Source: Gigaspora rosea
Lineage: Eukaryota > Glomeromycota > Glomeromycetes > Diversisporales > Gigasporaceae
Reading direction: 5' to 3'
Assembly (NCBI GenBank): GCA_003550325.1
Contig: QKWP01000062.1
Coordinates: 285,411 to 349,410 of the forward strand
DNA length: 64,000 nucleotides
The position numbers and the translations under genes were made by a program. Under the pieces are notes generated by a model. The model was not told the origin of the DNA. It searched no databases and saw nothing but the letters and a program-made list of their open reading frames with translations. Of the stretch, positions 12,260 to 24,648 are shown one piece after another (the stretch's first letter is position 1; each line of letters begins with the position of its first letter).

Positions 12260-12590
12260 TAAACTTGTAAAAGACAACTTTGATGCATAGCCTGCAAATT
12301 TTTTATTAAGTAAATCGATCTTAATTAATAAAACAATTTTATTCATTGTTATAAGTTCTACTTATCTCTAAATTTCTATAAAAATTGGATGATTTTTTAT
12401 TAGTTGATTTTTATAAAATACACTTTTGTACCAAAAGAATCTATTATGATGCCAGTTAGTTTTTTACAAAAGTCCATTAGTAAAAAATTATCTGATTTTT
12501 ATAAAAATTTAGAGATAGGTAGATTTTGCTATGGCGAACAAAATTGTCTTAATAATGAAGGCCAATTTACTTAATAAAAAAAGCCACTAT
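12260..12590. mobile_element. Foldback element, about 330 bp
   Basis: The arms TTTTTTATTAAGTAAATCG and AAATTTCTATAAAAATTGGAT pair with their complements on the right (ATCTGATTTTTATAAAAATT, ...CCAATTTACTTAATAAAAAA). The loop lies near 12430-12470. Confidence 0.55.
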
Positions 12591-13775
12591 TAGCATACTA
12601 CGATTAAGTTTTATTAAACTTAAAATTAAAAATTTTTATTTTTTTGTTGTGTTAGCACGCGACATGTTTATTGGCTAATTACGCGGCGTGACAGACGTCA
12701 TCACGTGATGTGACATATCTCTAATATCTAGAAGTATAGTGTCCTCAGCTACACTTCGGACAATAAAAATTACCCCATTAGCATTCTTTTAAATATATCT
12801 ATTTTGCAATTTAGCTGTTTTCAAATATAACCTTTTTCTCTAATATCTACTTTTCAAATATAACCTTTTTTAAAAAACGGGCCTCTATTAACTATTTTTC
12901 AAATATGACCTCATATAGATTGTTCGGGGTCCTATTATACTAATAAAAAGTTATTCAAATAATGCAAAATTTTGTTGTAAGTGTATTTTGACTATAGATG
13001 CTAGTGAAATTAATTTCACTAATTTCATCAATTCACCACCAATTTCACCAATAGTAGTAAAATTATTTTACCATATTTTACCGCATTTCACCAGCATCTA
13101 TAATTTTGACATTCTAAACAAGTTTACTTAATGGCACTTTTAAGATTTACTTAGTAAAATTTAAACTTTTATCTATCTGATATAGCAACTGCTGACAGAT
13201 TTTTTAAGATTTTTAAAAAAATTAAAGGTAGCTTATTTTGAAAAGTAGTCAATATATAGTATAGTTAGATAAAGGGTTAGTGCTAAAAGTAACTTTATAG
13301 TAAAATTATACAAGAAATCTTTTTTTGCTAGAAAAAAGATAGTTACATAGTTACTATTTTTAAAAATGGTATTTTTTGCTTTATTTTTATATTACAAGAT
13401 TAGGTGTAATGTTATACCTGATTTTTATTCTTATTGGTACAGAATTGTTACTACCAGTAACAAATAAATTTACTTAATATTTAAAATAAAGATCCCTTAT
13501 TTGAAAATATTTTGTATAGATGCACTAAAATATTACTATTAAATAATTAAACTATTATAACTTTTTTACTACTATAATAAAATATAGTTTAAGCTTTTAA
13601 ATAAAGTTTTTAAACAAAAACTTGCTGATTTTAATAATACTTTAAATACTAAAATTGGTCTAGTAAATCATAAGATATACATATTTTAATTTTTATATTT
13701 ATTAGTTTTTTTTGCAAAAAAACCTATAGTTGCAAAAAGTTAAATATATCTTATAATCAATCTGCCAAACCAATG

Positions 13776-14117
13776 CCCATAATATTGAAGATATTGCTAA
13801 TAGTTTAATAGATAGTTATAATATCAATATAGATAAAATCCCAAATGAAAAGGCTTATGCTTATATCAAATCAAATTGGAAATTGTTTATACAAGTATTC
13901 AAGAAGATCTGTTTAGAAAATTAGTTAATACATAATTGGTTACATGATGAATTGGAGCCATTTGGTGCAAATAGAAAAGGATATTCAAGCTGAAAATACA
14001 GACAAGCAACTTGGAAATCAGAAAGCCATACCTTATGTATTTATTACATCCTAATGGAAGAAAATGTAGAAATCAATGAAGACATTATTAGCCTTATAAA
14101 TAATAATGAAGAGTAAA
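13776..14117 (+). pseudogene. Decayed coding fragment, unrecognised
   Basis: An open frame from 13776 to the stop at 13922-13924 reads like real protein (contains IANSLIDSYNINIDKIPNEK and YAYIKSNWKLFIQVFKKIC). Its codon use is less skewed than the surrounding AT-rich DNA. Further coding-like pieces follow in other frames (HDELEPFGANRKGY near 13950; EENVEINEDIISLINNNEE ending at about 14115). There is no start codon in frame and no domain I can name. I read it as a relic of a dispersed fungal gene family with at least two frame breaks. Confidence 0.4.
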
Positions 14118-14703
14118 CTATTGTAAGGTTATGCAAATGTGGCTAGAAGTTTTTCTAAAGCTCTGCAAGTGTCAGCATGTACCTTATTAAAACATATTAC
14201 CATGCACAGGCATGAGCACTATGTTTTAATAGTACGCGTGCTGGCATTTGAACAGTCTTAAGTTTTTCATGTCTTCGGAGATTGAATCTCATAACAAGTA
14301 CTATGTAATCGATTTGCACCAATAATTTCTGCTATAGAATATAAATTAATTTCCTGAAAACTAAAATAAAATACTTGTAGATTCAAAAATCAAACTTTAC
14401 ATTATTAAATTATTTTAATAAACAAAACAAAGTAAATATGAACCTTTAGAGCTTTGTTATATAAATTTAATCGACAATATTATTGTATTACCTGATTGAT
14501 GGAGCTGTGGTTGCGGCCGTGGTGGTCATTACATCACCAGCACTTCGAGGGTATACTCTGGCAAACCCGGACAAATCCCAAATTCAAAAAAAATAATAAT
14601 TGTTATTTATAAAAAATTAAGTCAAACAAGTAATCTTAATATTTAGCAAATATATTATTTATAATTATAAGAATATATATGATACTATTTGTTTAAAATA
14701 AAG

Positions 14704-15518
14704 ATTAATTTGTTATCCGTCTAAGAACCGGTGAAATAACATAGTACTGTAAATTGTGGGGAAATTTACTATTGTTTTTTGCCTTTTTTGGAATCTGGAG
14801 TTTCCCAAAGGACAAACCGATTTTCTACTAAGTAAACATCTCTTTTAAATTAAATAAAAATTGTAGAGAAGAAAATTCCGGGCATAATAGCAGTTAAAAA
14901 TCATTAAAATCGGCCCAGTGGATCACAAGATATAAGCATTTTTGTCTTTGCAACCATATAAAAAAAGTAAACATATAATCGCGAAGACAAAATGCTCATA
15001 TCTCGCAACCTACTGGGCCGATTTTAATTATTTAACTGCCATTATGACCGGAATTTTCTCCTCTACAACTTTTACTTAATGTAAAAGAGATGTTTACTTA
15101 GAAGAAAATCGGTTTGTCCTTTGGGAAACTCCAGATTCCAAGAAAGGGGGTAGGCTAAAGCCAGGTACATCACGAAATTACCCGATATATAACCCGGATC
15201 AGTCCGAACAAAACAAAGCGAGACGGCAAAGACAAAAACACGAAATATTAAAAAATGGCTATCCAAACCGTCTTGTTTGACTAAGTGAAAGTGTCGGAAA
15301 TGCGATTTTACTATATACAAACCACCTCCTAACCCAACCCTAACCCAACCCTAACCCTAACCCTAACCCTAATTAAAAATCGGAAAAATCGGAAAATCGG
15401 GTAATCTCGTGATGTACCTGGCTTTAGCCATCCCCCAAAAAAGGCAAAAATACATAGTAAACATATCTCCACTGTTTACTATGTTTTTCACTGGTTCTTA
15501 GGCGGATCATGAATTAAT
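14704..15518. mobile_element. Foldback element, AATCCRYCTAARAACYRGTG family, copy 2
   Basis: The ends TTATCCGTCTAAGAACCGGTG and CACTGGTTCTTAGGCGGAT pair. The inner arms TTGGAATCTGGAGTTTCCCA and ATCACAAGATATAAGCATTT also pair with the right half. The right arm was split by MITE copy B between CCAAGAAA and AAAAAAGGC. Removing that insert restores the palindrome, which fixes the order of insertion. Confidence 0.75.
15146..15436. mobile_element. GGGATGGCTAAAGCC MITE, copy B (291 bp)
   Basis: Ends are GGGGGTAGGCTAAAGCCAGG and the complement of CCTGGCTTTAGCCATCCCCC, with AAA on both sides. The interior holds a telomere-like run of about five CCCTAA repeats (15335-15372) and, on the minus strand, GTTCGGACTGATCCGGG at 15193-15206 and nearby. 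That core is shared with the TIR-unrelated element at 41752-42062. Confidence 0.75.
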
Positions 15519-15519
15519 A

Positions 15520-17060
15520 ATAAAATTTTTAAGATATTAATTTGGGATGAATTTGGGATGAATATGGGATTTGGGTGCGGACAAATTCGAACTAACATGT
15601 ACTGTATATCCGAGGGCCGCTCTGGCTAATTCAATTATAGATACATGTACTAAATTGAGTTCAGATGGTTTTGTTCTATATCAATCAATTAATGCGACGC
15701 GATTTCATTTTTTGAGCAAAATGAATACACGCATCACGTGACTTTTTAAAAAAATTATGGACGACGCCTGAAACGTAAATAATTTAGCACGCGTAATAAC
15801 GCTCATCGAATAAGCTTAATTTAGGCCAAATTTTGAAATTACCCATGCGTGTTATTTCGCGAAAATATGCTAAAAATATTTTAGTATGGTGAATGCCGAA
15901 AATATCGATATTGATATATATTCTGAAGAGATCTTTTTTTTTTAAATCCGGTTTATATCCGACATTTTACTTAATAATTATTTTTATCTATAATTTCTAG
16001 TTTCCGTATCTCAAATTTTATTCATTGAATTACTGTAAAAAAAAAAAAACGCGATTTAATCAGGATTGATCATATAATAGCCCGTGATCGAATAAAAAAC
16101 TTCGGTGGGCAACATTAAATTTGAAATTCCACTTTGGCATACCGTCTGCCGTAAATCATCTATAATTTCGCCACCCATGATACCTCGGTTCTCTAAATCA
16201 GGCCAATCTTAACTCTAAATTCGGCCAACCTTAATGTTGAACCACCTCAAAAAACCAATTGATTAATGTATTTATCCTATTGCATGTAAAAATCCTATCA
16301 CCAAGAAGACTTAATGTGAAAATTTTCTATACTATAAAAATTTTAAAACATATTAAAACATAGTAAAACATGCTAAAACGCATTTTGTAAAAATTATATT
16401 TCACTGCATATACGTGTAAAGATACAATAGGTATTACGAAAGATTAGATAATTATTCTGTTGCAATTATAAATTCATTATATATTAACCTGAATCGTAAT
16501 TTATAGATATGTGGCATTAATCAATTTTTGGCATTACAGTATTTATTGTCAATCTGAGGTTTACAACTCACTTTTTAATTCCTTATATTGCGTTTTATTT
16601 CTGAATTTGCATTAATAATATTCGATAATTGTTCCAAAAATCTCTTTCAAATAAGAATTATAATCTGTTGAAAGTCATTAGAGATATGAGATTCTCAGAC
16701 TCCAACTTCTAATTCAATTTTAAGAAACCATATTTTCAAAAATACATCTAATTATCTAAAATAATCTAAATAATCCTATCATATACGTACCGAATTCATA
16801 AAATTACAAAGCATTATTAAAATCATTTTTAAATTATAATTAAAAAAAGAGCGGATCAATTTAAAAAAAAAAAAAAAAGTTATATAAACTTGTATTTGAA
16901 ATAACAGTTGTATAATAAATGTTTCCGTTAAACTCAACGAAACAGATAAAAGTGTTAGACAAGAGCATGTCAAAACCACTTTTCAAAATTCATTCTTTTG
17001 TTTTCTTGTGCTGCTTCATAATAATTATAATAATTACATCTGTAATGAAACAAGAATCCA
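15520..17060. other. Region downstream of the F-box/WD40 gene
   Basis: No gene is seen. There are short inverted phrases (CACGCGTAATAACGC / GCGTGTTATTTCGCG, 15788-15860) and CACGTGA sites, then ordinary AT-rich sequence up to the stop codon of the minus-strand gene. Open frames at 16779-16979 and 16919-17101 show no protein-like composition. Confidence 0.5.
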
Positions 17061-17067
17061 TTTATAA

Positions 17068-20000
17068 TTATTCCCTATCTCCAACAAATCCTAAAATATA
17101 AACCATTCCACTCATTGACCCAATAACGATTTTTTCATGATCAACATCCATACATAAAGGTCCCATGTTGCTTGTGGTCATTTGATCAGCCATATTTTCC
17201 CATAACCCTCCAAACCTATTAATCCCCTTATCTTGCGAATAAACGTATATACTTTTATTATTATGCGTTCTGCTATTAAATCTTGTGCTAAAAATAATTC
17301 TATCTTTAGTATTATCAGTCGTTCCGCAAAATATTTCCGTCTCTGATGCAATCTTCCGTTTTATCACTGGATCCATAGATAAATCCGGTTCAATTATAAC
17401 TTCGTCTACACTTTTTGTCTTTTGACTCGTTTTAATGTATTTGTTTTGCCATCGAAGTTGATATATTGTACGAGTTGTTGAACACGTCACATCCATTCCT
17501 GATGCTGAAAACCATTGAAGATGCGAATTATCCGGGATTTTGTATTGATGAATTTGGAGTTTTTCTTCAAGTGCATACGTACGAATCCAACAATCACTAT
17601 TTATAGCTATTAGGTTATTGTCGCCCAAAAGTTGAATTCCAAGAAGCTGTCAAACAAGTTATTGTAAGCATGAAAATATATATTAATTATATTAATTCAC
17701 AACGCTAAGTTAAATATATCACATACCATATTACCAAATCCTCTCAAAGTATGCAATTTCGTCCCTTCTTTCAAATCCCATACAATAACTGACATATCCT
17801 GGCCTGCTGTTACTATATATTTTTTATTCATTGATAGTCCCTTGATACCGCGATTATGACCTGTCAGTGTCATTAATACTTCACCCGAATCCATGTGCCA
17901 AACAAGTGCCCTACTTTAAGTGTATAGAAATATCGGGAAAAATGTAAGGCAAAATATAACTAAATAAATCAATAATTAATTAATTAAATTAATTTGAGTA
18001 TATACCCTTGCTCATTAAATCCAGCAGCAACCATCCTCATCTCTAGTATGAAATCAACACAACTTACAGCTTTGCCTTGTAAAATTTTCACACACCTACC
18101 ATTCCTCATATCCCAAATTCGTACAGTCTCATCATAACTTCCAGTAACTAATGTATTCTTTTTCAATTTCAATGCGGTAACATTGGAAGTATGCCCTTTG
18201 AGGAATTTAACGGATTGAACTTTACCAAGAACCCAATTGTGCTCACGAAAATGAAGACCATGATAAATCTCCTCCCATTGTTTAGGATCAGATGGATATA
18301 CAAGAGGAACTGGGTCATCTTGAGTAGCTGATAAACACTTTCCTTTCCAAAGATTAGGCTCATTAACCATTTCTCGCCAACGTCTCGATACTTCTCTAGC
18401 ACTACAAAGATTTTCGGCTGGTAATTGCGAAAGAATTTTAGTAGCTAGTTCATTTGGAAGGGTTCCAACTACGTCAAAAGTTGTTTTTACATAATGTTCT
18501 AATATTGCTTGTTGTGCATGAATGTCATGGGGGTGACAACATTCAAGAAATTCAGCTAATCTATAATATTATGACCCGTATATTAATATATAACAGTTAA
18601 TATTCATTGGGAATAATGCTGAAATTCGCATTATCACATGATGATCTTCCGTATAAGAAATTTCACTGTTAGTGTCAGTATTAGGGTTTGGGTGTAACCA
18701 GATTTTTAATTACCCTAGTGGAATTAGGTGTAATATATTTAAAAATAAAAAAAAAACCCCCCAAACCCTAACCCAACATCATGTAATCACGTGAATTTCA
18801 GCGACAATTACTAATGATGCGACATACTGAGCTTGTCTCTCTTCAGGTTCAAGTGTCTTTAGATAATCTCGTATTTCTTGTTTACCGTTATGAATAACTG
18901 TAATTATACTATTACTAGTTCCCACACCTGCTGACTTCTTTGTACAATTTCGATGCTAAAAATTATGTTAAATTATGTAAATAACTAAAAATAAAATTAA
19001 AAATAACAAGATTGTTAAGTACCTCATGCCATAGTTTATTATATCGATCTGTTATTGTATTCTTGGAAATTAACAACATATTCTTCTCTACCTCTTCCTT
19101 GATAAGAGCTTCACTCAATTCACGAATTTTTTGATTAAGTTGAGTGATTTCACTTTTGTTCTTATTTGGCTGAATGCATTGTTAAATATACAAAAAGATT
19201 ATAAATACTTCAACAAATATAACAATATTGAAAACCTATAATTATTGTGTGTTTTACATTTTATCGTTACCTTTCCTTTCTCACCGTTCCATAAACTAGC
19301 GGACGCCGTGAATGATTTACGATTGTAAGCTTCTTGTATCATAGACAACCCCATTCGTAACTATGTTGCAAAATATTAAGAAGTAAATATCATGTTCAAA
19401 TAAATAATAAATATACTTCACGAAATATTTCTGAAAGATAGTAACCTGCTCATCCGGATCAGTAAAATGATGGTTCGTCGCTACTGATACTATGTGAGTA
19501 TTACTATCCACATTATCATTACTTTTCCAAGATACTTCAGATAACTCGAGAGGAACATCCGGCTTCCACGGTGCATTTGATGAATAATTTGATACGACCG
19601 ACGGGGATCGCGTTCCATGAAGAAACAATCTTTCTAACTGTTCTATATCCATATCTTCTAAATTTGCATCCGTGGCGATAGTAAAACTTGTTGATGTTGG
19701 CGAAGTTTCACTAGTTGATTCTGGAAAGCTACAACTTTGCGTCGTATTTTTTTCTAATGTGGCAATTGTATTTTTGACATTAACTGATTTTAAGGATGGT
19801 GAAGATCTGCCATTAATGTCTTCTGATGCGAGACGAGTAGTTGGAGAAACTCTGTCTACTTCTAAGGAAGTATTTGACGAAGATTTCCTTTGTGATTTAT
19901 CTTCAAAAATCATTGAGATTGAGTCAGAAGTAAAAGATTCTGAAATCGATGAGTTTAATTTCAATCCAGTTTGTGTAGGTAGTGGTAAAGTGCGCGATTT

Positions 20001-20393
20001 AAAGGGCGGCATAGAAGATGTTTTGGATGCATCAGGCGTTACAGACATAACCCGTGATGTTCTTTTTGAAGGAGAATGTATATTTTGTGATGATTTTGTT
20101 ACTGTGGATTTCGTAGTACTTAAAGTTTTGGTGGCTTTTTTAGAATCCTCTTTGCTGATTGTTACCGAAGCATTCACTGAAGCATTAAAAGTTGGATCAT
20201 CATTGAATGGCACCGGAGATCCACTCAAACGTTTCGAACCAATAATTGGACTAGAATGCGATGAGGAGGCACTACCTTTTGCATTCCCATTTGACAAACT
20301 TTTTGTCTTTGCTTCTGCAGAAGTGGTCTTAGTATTTTTTGTCGAATTCTTAAGATCTGTTCCTTGTGTCATTATTGTAACTTTCTTTTCCAT
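17068..20393 (-). CDS. F-box / WD40-repeat protein, probable SCF ubiquitin-ligase adaptor
   Basis: Seven exons on the minus strand join in frame into 877 codons: 20393-19446, 19360-19271, 19169-19023, 18955-18828, 18560-18006, 17913-17727 and 17646-17068. All introns are GT-AG except for one acceptor at 17914 that reads AAAG. Residues 1 to about 300 are Ser/Thr/Lys-rich and look disordered. A coiled stretch follows (exon 3). The F-box is near residues 464-510 (LPNELATKILSQLPAENLCS, then a WREM and LWKGKC tail). About seven WD40 blades fill the C-terminus; HTSNVTALKL...RIWDM and HNRGIKGLSM...VIVWDL are typical. F-box proteins bind Skp1 and the propeller binds the substrate, so a nuclear or cytosolic ubiquitin-ligase role is inferred. 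Met-9 is an alternative start. A 267-nt intron (18561-18827) carries a MITE. The exact orthologue (Met30/Cdc4/Pof type or other) cannot be named. Confidence 0.88.
18618..18802. mobile_element. MITE inside intron 4 of the F-box/WD40 gene
   Basis: GCTGAAATTCGCATTATCAC at the left matches the complement of GTGATTACATG...GTGAATTTCAGC at the right, making TIRs of about 25 bases. The interior has an AGGGTTTGGGTG tract and CCCCCCAAACCCTAACCC, both telomere-like. It accounts for most of the length of an otherwise small intron. Confidence 0.65.
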
Positions 20394-21330
20394 TTCTTTA
20401 AGACGGAATAATACGGGTAAAGAATCAAAAATACAATTAAAATTAGGGATTTTTTACAGGATTATTCACATCATTATTATACTTTGCAACAATAATCAAA
20501 TAATCATTGTATATAAACTTTTTTCTTTTTTTAAAAAATGAATTTATCAAATAAGAATGTTAATTCCACAAAAATAAAGATTTAAATAATGAAACCTTAA
20601 AAGTATTGACAAAACATTGAAAAGAAGGCATAAATATCTCAGTAAAATAAATATAATAACACTATTAAGACTAGATGCTATTAATAGACATATATGTGCA
20701 ATAATGAACCAAACCTTCAACACACAAATTCACCAAGACGGCTTAATTACTAACCTTATCATGGATTAAATATCAAAGAATAATAATTACCGCCAACGTA
20801 TACTGCCAAATTTTTTTTTTTTTGTTAAGTACAAGAAAATTCGGTTATTTTTATATCTAATCAAGGAAACAATAGTTTCGACAAACAATGGGAAATAACA
20901 CCGAGGCAGAAATTTAAAACGCAAATCATTGGGGTACTAACCACCTTAAATAAGCAAATCCCCTGACTTCTTAAACAAGTTTGGCGTTAGGAATAATTAT
21001 TCATTATTCATTAAAAAATCCTTGAAATTGTGCACTTACCGCTCGTGCCATTCCACATGAGGATCTTACATGCATTTATGCATTTATATGCATTTGTTAA
21101 GTAGGAACGAGTATCAAACGCCATATTACTACATCAGAAAATTAGAATTATAACTACGCAGGACATTTTGAACCAATAATTTTTTTTTAAAGCAGCCAAA
21201 ATTTAAATCCAAATACTAAATTTTGATTGGTTAATATCTCAAAATTTTGTTTTTAAAAAATTGTTTTTTAAAAATTTTATTATATTTTTTAGATATATAT
21301 ATGTGGCCAAATTTTATTTTTTGTTATTAT
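20394..21330. other. Upstream region of the F-box/WD40 gene
   Basis: This is the 5' flank of the minus-strand gene. It is AT-rich with a poly-T tract at 20813-20823. No second gene or clear TATA element is visible, and no promoter can be fixed from sequence alone. Confidence 0.4.
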
Positions 21331-21339
21331 TTTTAAGGC

Positions 21340-21700
21340 GTGCTTCTTTGGTTCGCTAAGTTTATTAAATGTTATGATATTTGTTACATAGATGAGTGTA
21401 CAACTAGCCACACGTGCCTAATTTAAGTAGTCCGCAACCCAACTACGGAAATTGCCGTCTATGTATGCTAATTAATTAGTATCAGGTTACCTTGTTAATA
21501 ACTTGACGGTCTTAGGACTACATTATCCTTGCAGCAGGGTCTGCCAGTGCAATTCATGTCCCACTCATGTATTACTCGGTGTTTTGGTAGTTTACCCAAG
21601 ACCAATCAATACTTATAATTAGGGCTAACTATTGAGCCCTTACCACTACCTACCTTGTTCTTACAAGGTTTATTCTAATCCCAATATCCATATCCAATCT
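21340..21700 (+). repeat. LTR-like retroelement remnant, copy 1
   Basis: This moderately GC-richer stretch (GTACAACTAGCCACACGTGC, AAGTAGTCCGC, ACAAGGTTTATTC) matches the reverse complement of 61920-62260 in the same order. TGTTACAT at its left could be an LTR start. No partner LTR, primer-binding site or pol frame is nearby, so it is a solo or truncated copy. Confidence 0.5.
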
Positions 21701-22179
21701 TTTTTTTGGTCCTTATACTAACCCCTTCCAAACTACCAAACCAGTTAGCTCAGATAGATCAATTTATCGGCATTACCGTAAATTCTCGAAATAGCGGGCA
21801 TGGAAAATCACGCCCCCTAAAAATAGCATAGGTGATATCAAAATAACACCTATACGTGTCCCGAAATAACACGCACCCCACATATATATTTTTACATATA
21901 TTGCTTAATTTATTAACAATTGTAGTAATAAGCAAACCATTCTTTAGTTTTCACCCATTCTCTGAGAAATCAACTATAAACCATACCATATTCTTAAGCT
22001 TTAGTTATTTACTTTCTGTTAAACTTAAATTACCATAACTTTATACTCCTGTCTAGAAAATGCAATGCACTTTTCTATATAATTATACCTTTCATCATCT
22101 ACCAGTAATTCAAGATATTTAGAATTTAACAATGTTTTACTAATACAAAAGTACTAAACATGAACAAATGTATATGTTA

Positions 22180-22325
22180 TGCATCAGATGCATCTTTGTG
22201 TCAGATAACACCCAGCCTAAATTAGATTAGGGTTAGGGTAAAATTATGGTAAAGTTAGAAGTTAGTTTGAGGTTAGTTGTTGCTGATTATTTAATGCTGG
22301 TCATCTGATATACATCAGATTCAAT
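22180..22325. mobile_element. Short MITE-like repeat with telomere-like core
   Basis: TGTCAGATAACACCCAGC on the left is an imperfect inverse of GCTGGTCATCTGATATACA on the right. The middle has GATTAGGGTTAGGGTAAAAT. Boundaries are uncertain. Confidence 0.45.
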
Positions 22326-22740
22326 CTAATGCAAGTTTTAGTCTAATACACAACTTAGATGTTTATACAAGATGTTATTTTGTAAAGCATAAAGGCCAAA
22401 ATTACAATTTTATTTATTTTGAATGAGATTACAACCATCTTTTATTTTTTTTGTTATCAGATTTTATTAACTACTAAAATAATAATTAGCAGATTTTTGA
22501 ATGGTTTTTTCATCTATTCAGTACCTATACCATCTTGGTAGAAAGCTTTAAGGTGTTTTTTTTTTTTGAAAAAATTTATTGTAAAAAAAATTATGTGTTC
22601 CAATTGTTTGAATTGAATAATAGAATTTTCATTTATTTTTCTATTTGCAAATTATTGTGACTTGTCTACTGAATTAATTTTTTTATGTTTTTAGAACCTA
22701 TTATTAATCTAATAAAAGAAAAATAAAATTTAATTGTTAA

Positions 22741-22862
22741 GGAAGGCATCAAAAATCAGATGATTTTTAGGAGAAAGGAAGTAAAAAGTTAAAATTACAA
22801 ATATATATTAAAAAAGGAAAATAGATTTCTGATAAAAAATAATTAAATGATTAATAGCATGT
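22741..22862. mobile_element. Diverged copy of the AATCAGGTGATT Harbinger-like MITE
   Basis: It keeps the order seen in the fresh copies: GGAAGGCATCAAAAATCAGA, then GTTAAAATTACA, then TCTGATAAAAAATAATTAA, then TGATTAATAGCATG. TTAA lies at both ends. It is the oldest-looking of four copies in the window. Confidence 0.6.
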
Positions 22863-24436
22863 TCTTAATTATTTAATAAATGAATTTAAATATTACTGAA
22901 TAATTCTATTGACAATAGAGTATGTAATTGTTTTACAAACAAATTTATCCTAGAATATGCAAGTAATTTATTTCTATTAATATTATTTATATGGTTTTTG
23001 ACAATTAGCTTGAGATAGTACAGATTCAAATTAAAACCAGTTAATTCAAAAGATTTGGTCAAAATATTTGTACTAAAGAGCTTATATATAGCATTTTTAT
23101 AGTTTTCTTTTGTAGTAAATTCTTTTTTCTTTTTTAATCTATTTCTACTTTTTTTTTATTCTACTTTTAAAAGGTTTGTTTATTAAGATATTAGAGAGCT
23201 GCAAAATGCTAATCATTTTTTTAAATATTTCCAAAATATCCAAACCTTCTATATTTAGTACTTTAATTATATTATCATTGATATAATATAGTGATAATTA
23301 ACAAAAACTATACCTTTATTTTTAAAGAATCTATTTGCCCTTACTTAAATAACTCATAGAATATATATAAAAATTATTAATGTCCTATTATATTTGTATA
23401 AAGTGCTATTGCTACTAAACATTTTAAAAAACTTGCTTTTGGGGTTTTTTAATTTAAAGATTACAATAGACTAAGTTTGTTTTTAAAAACTAATAACCAA
23501 AACTATTATAAATCATATCTTATTACTTTTTGTTATTTTAATTAGAACTTAATAAGCAACTTGAAACTAGCTTATGATTAAGTTCATACTAACAAAGAAT
23601 TTAATATGAAATTTTAACAAAAATTAATACTTTTAACTCTTATTTATATAAATGTAACTTTACAATGCAAAAGCAAAAATTAATAGTTTTAATTTTTATA
23701 TAAAATTGAATTCTATTTTATTATTAAGAAATTCAAAATATTTCTGATAATCTGTAACCAGAAAGTGTTTTAAACATTTATTCTTATTAAAACAAATAAT
23801 AAATATAAACCTAATTAGATAATAAAAAAAATACAAAATCGTAACAGATGTTATAGCTTATTAAATAATGATCAACAGGTAAGCAAAATTCTTTTATAAA
23901 TACGATAGCAGAGTGAAAAACAGAGTGCTAAAAATCAAGATCTAGATCATTATCTGGAGGACTACAATACAAAACACTTTCAAATTTGTGATACCATTAC
24001 TTACTTTTACATGCATTTTTTCGCCTAAAGCAGAAGAGGATCTTAGCCAAAAAAGATCAAATCTTGGTCTGAATATTCAAATCATGTCACACAAATATGA
24101 AAGCGCCTTTTGAGAGTATTAATAAAAAAAAATGATATTATTACTGTATTCAACAAGTCATACACCTGCCCATGCGCTGCAAGTTTTTGTTATCCAATGC
24201 CTTATCAGATTTTATCTCTGTAGATCATTTCTAGTCAAATTTGGCTGAAAAATTTTTATAATTTGTGTTATTTTACTAAATTGCCCTAACTTTAAAATTA
24301 TTATCAAAAATTGTTATTTATGTTGTTACCAAGTTTTGTACAAGTCATGACATCATATTTTTTGCTGTACTTGCAATATAAACATATTGGTAGTACTTTT
24401 GTCTAGTAACATATTTATTAACACTAATCATTGATT

Positions 24437-24648
24437 AAACCCAGAAGAATTTAACCAATCATTTGATAATAAAATCCAGGCTGGAAAGCAGTTGATTTTT
24501 TTTATATAAATGTTTAAGATTAACAACCCATTAACGTAACGTTACTTTGAATTATCGATCTTAAACATATATATCAACTTTTTTAAAAAAAATTGACTTT
24601 TCAGGCAAATTTGCCTGGAAATTTTATTATCAAATGAATGGTTAGGTT
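24437..24648. mobile_element. MITE, about 210 bp
   Basis: The arms AACCAATCATTTGATAATAA and CAGGCTGG...GTTTAAGAT pair with their complements (ATTATCAAATGAATGGTTAG; ATCTTAAAC). The loop contains AACGTAACGTTACTTTG. Confidence 0.65.

Larger units (their letters stand above)
10437..13245. mobile_element. Possible 2.8 kb element with AAAATAAGCTACC ends (contains the gap)
   Basis: CAAAAATAAGCTACCTTTTTT at the left is matched by its complement AAAGGTAGCTTATTTTG at 13230. Related ends occur at 48958 and 49178. The interior holds the N gap, two tandem foldbacks and another foldback, so much of it may be nested insertion. Pairing of these ends into one element is an inference. Confidence 0.35.

Noticed and set aside
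15335..15372. True telomere
   Set aside because: Only about five CCCTAA units, lying between the TIRs of a 291-bp MITE with unique DNA on both sides.
19672..20541. Plus-strand open frame of 289 codons
   Set aside because: It is antisense to exon 1 of the F-box/WD40 gene, whose splice sites and domains form one consistent frame. The plus-strand peptide has no domain and arises from Ser/Thr-rich coding on the other strand.
24030..24070. Minus-strand CTTTTTTGGCTAAGATC resembles the 5' part of U2 snRNA
   Set aside because: The next conserved part of U2 (GTGTAGTATCTGTTC) is absent and the phrase sits inside a small inverted repeat. A chance match or a captured fragment is more likely than a working U2 gene.
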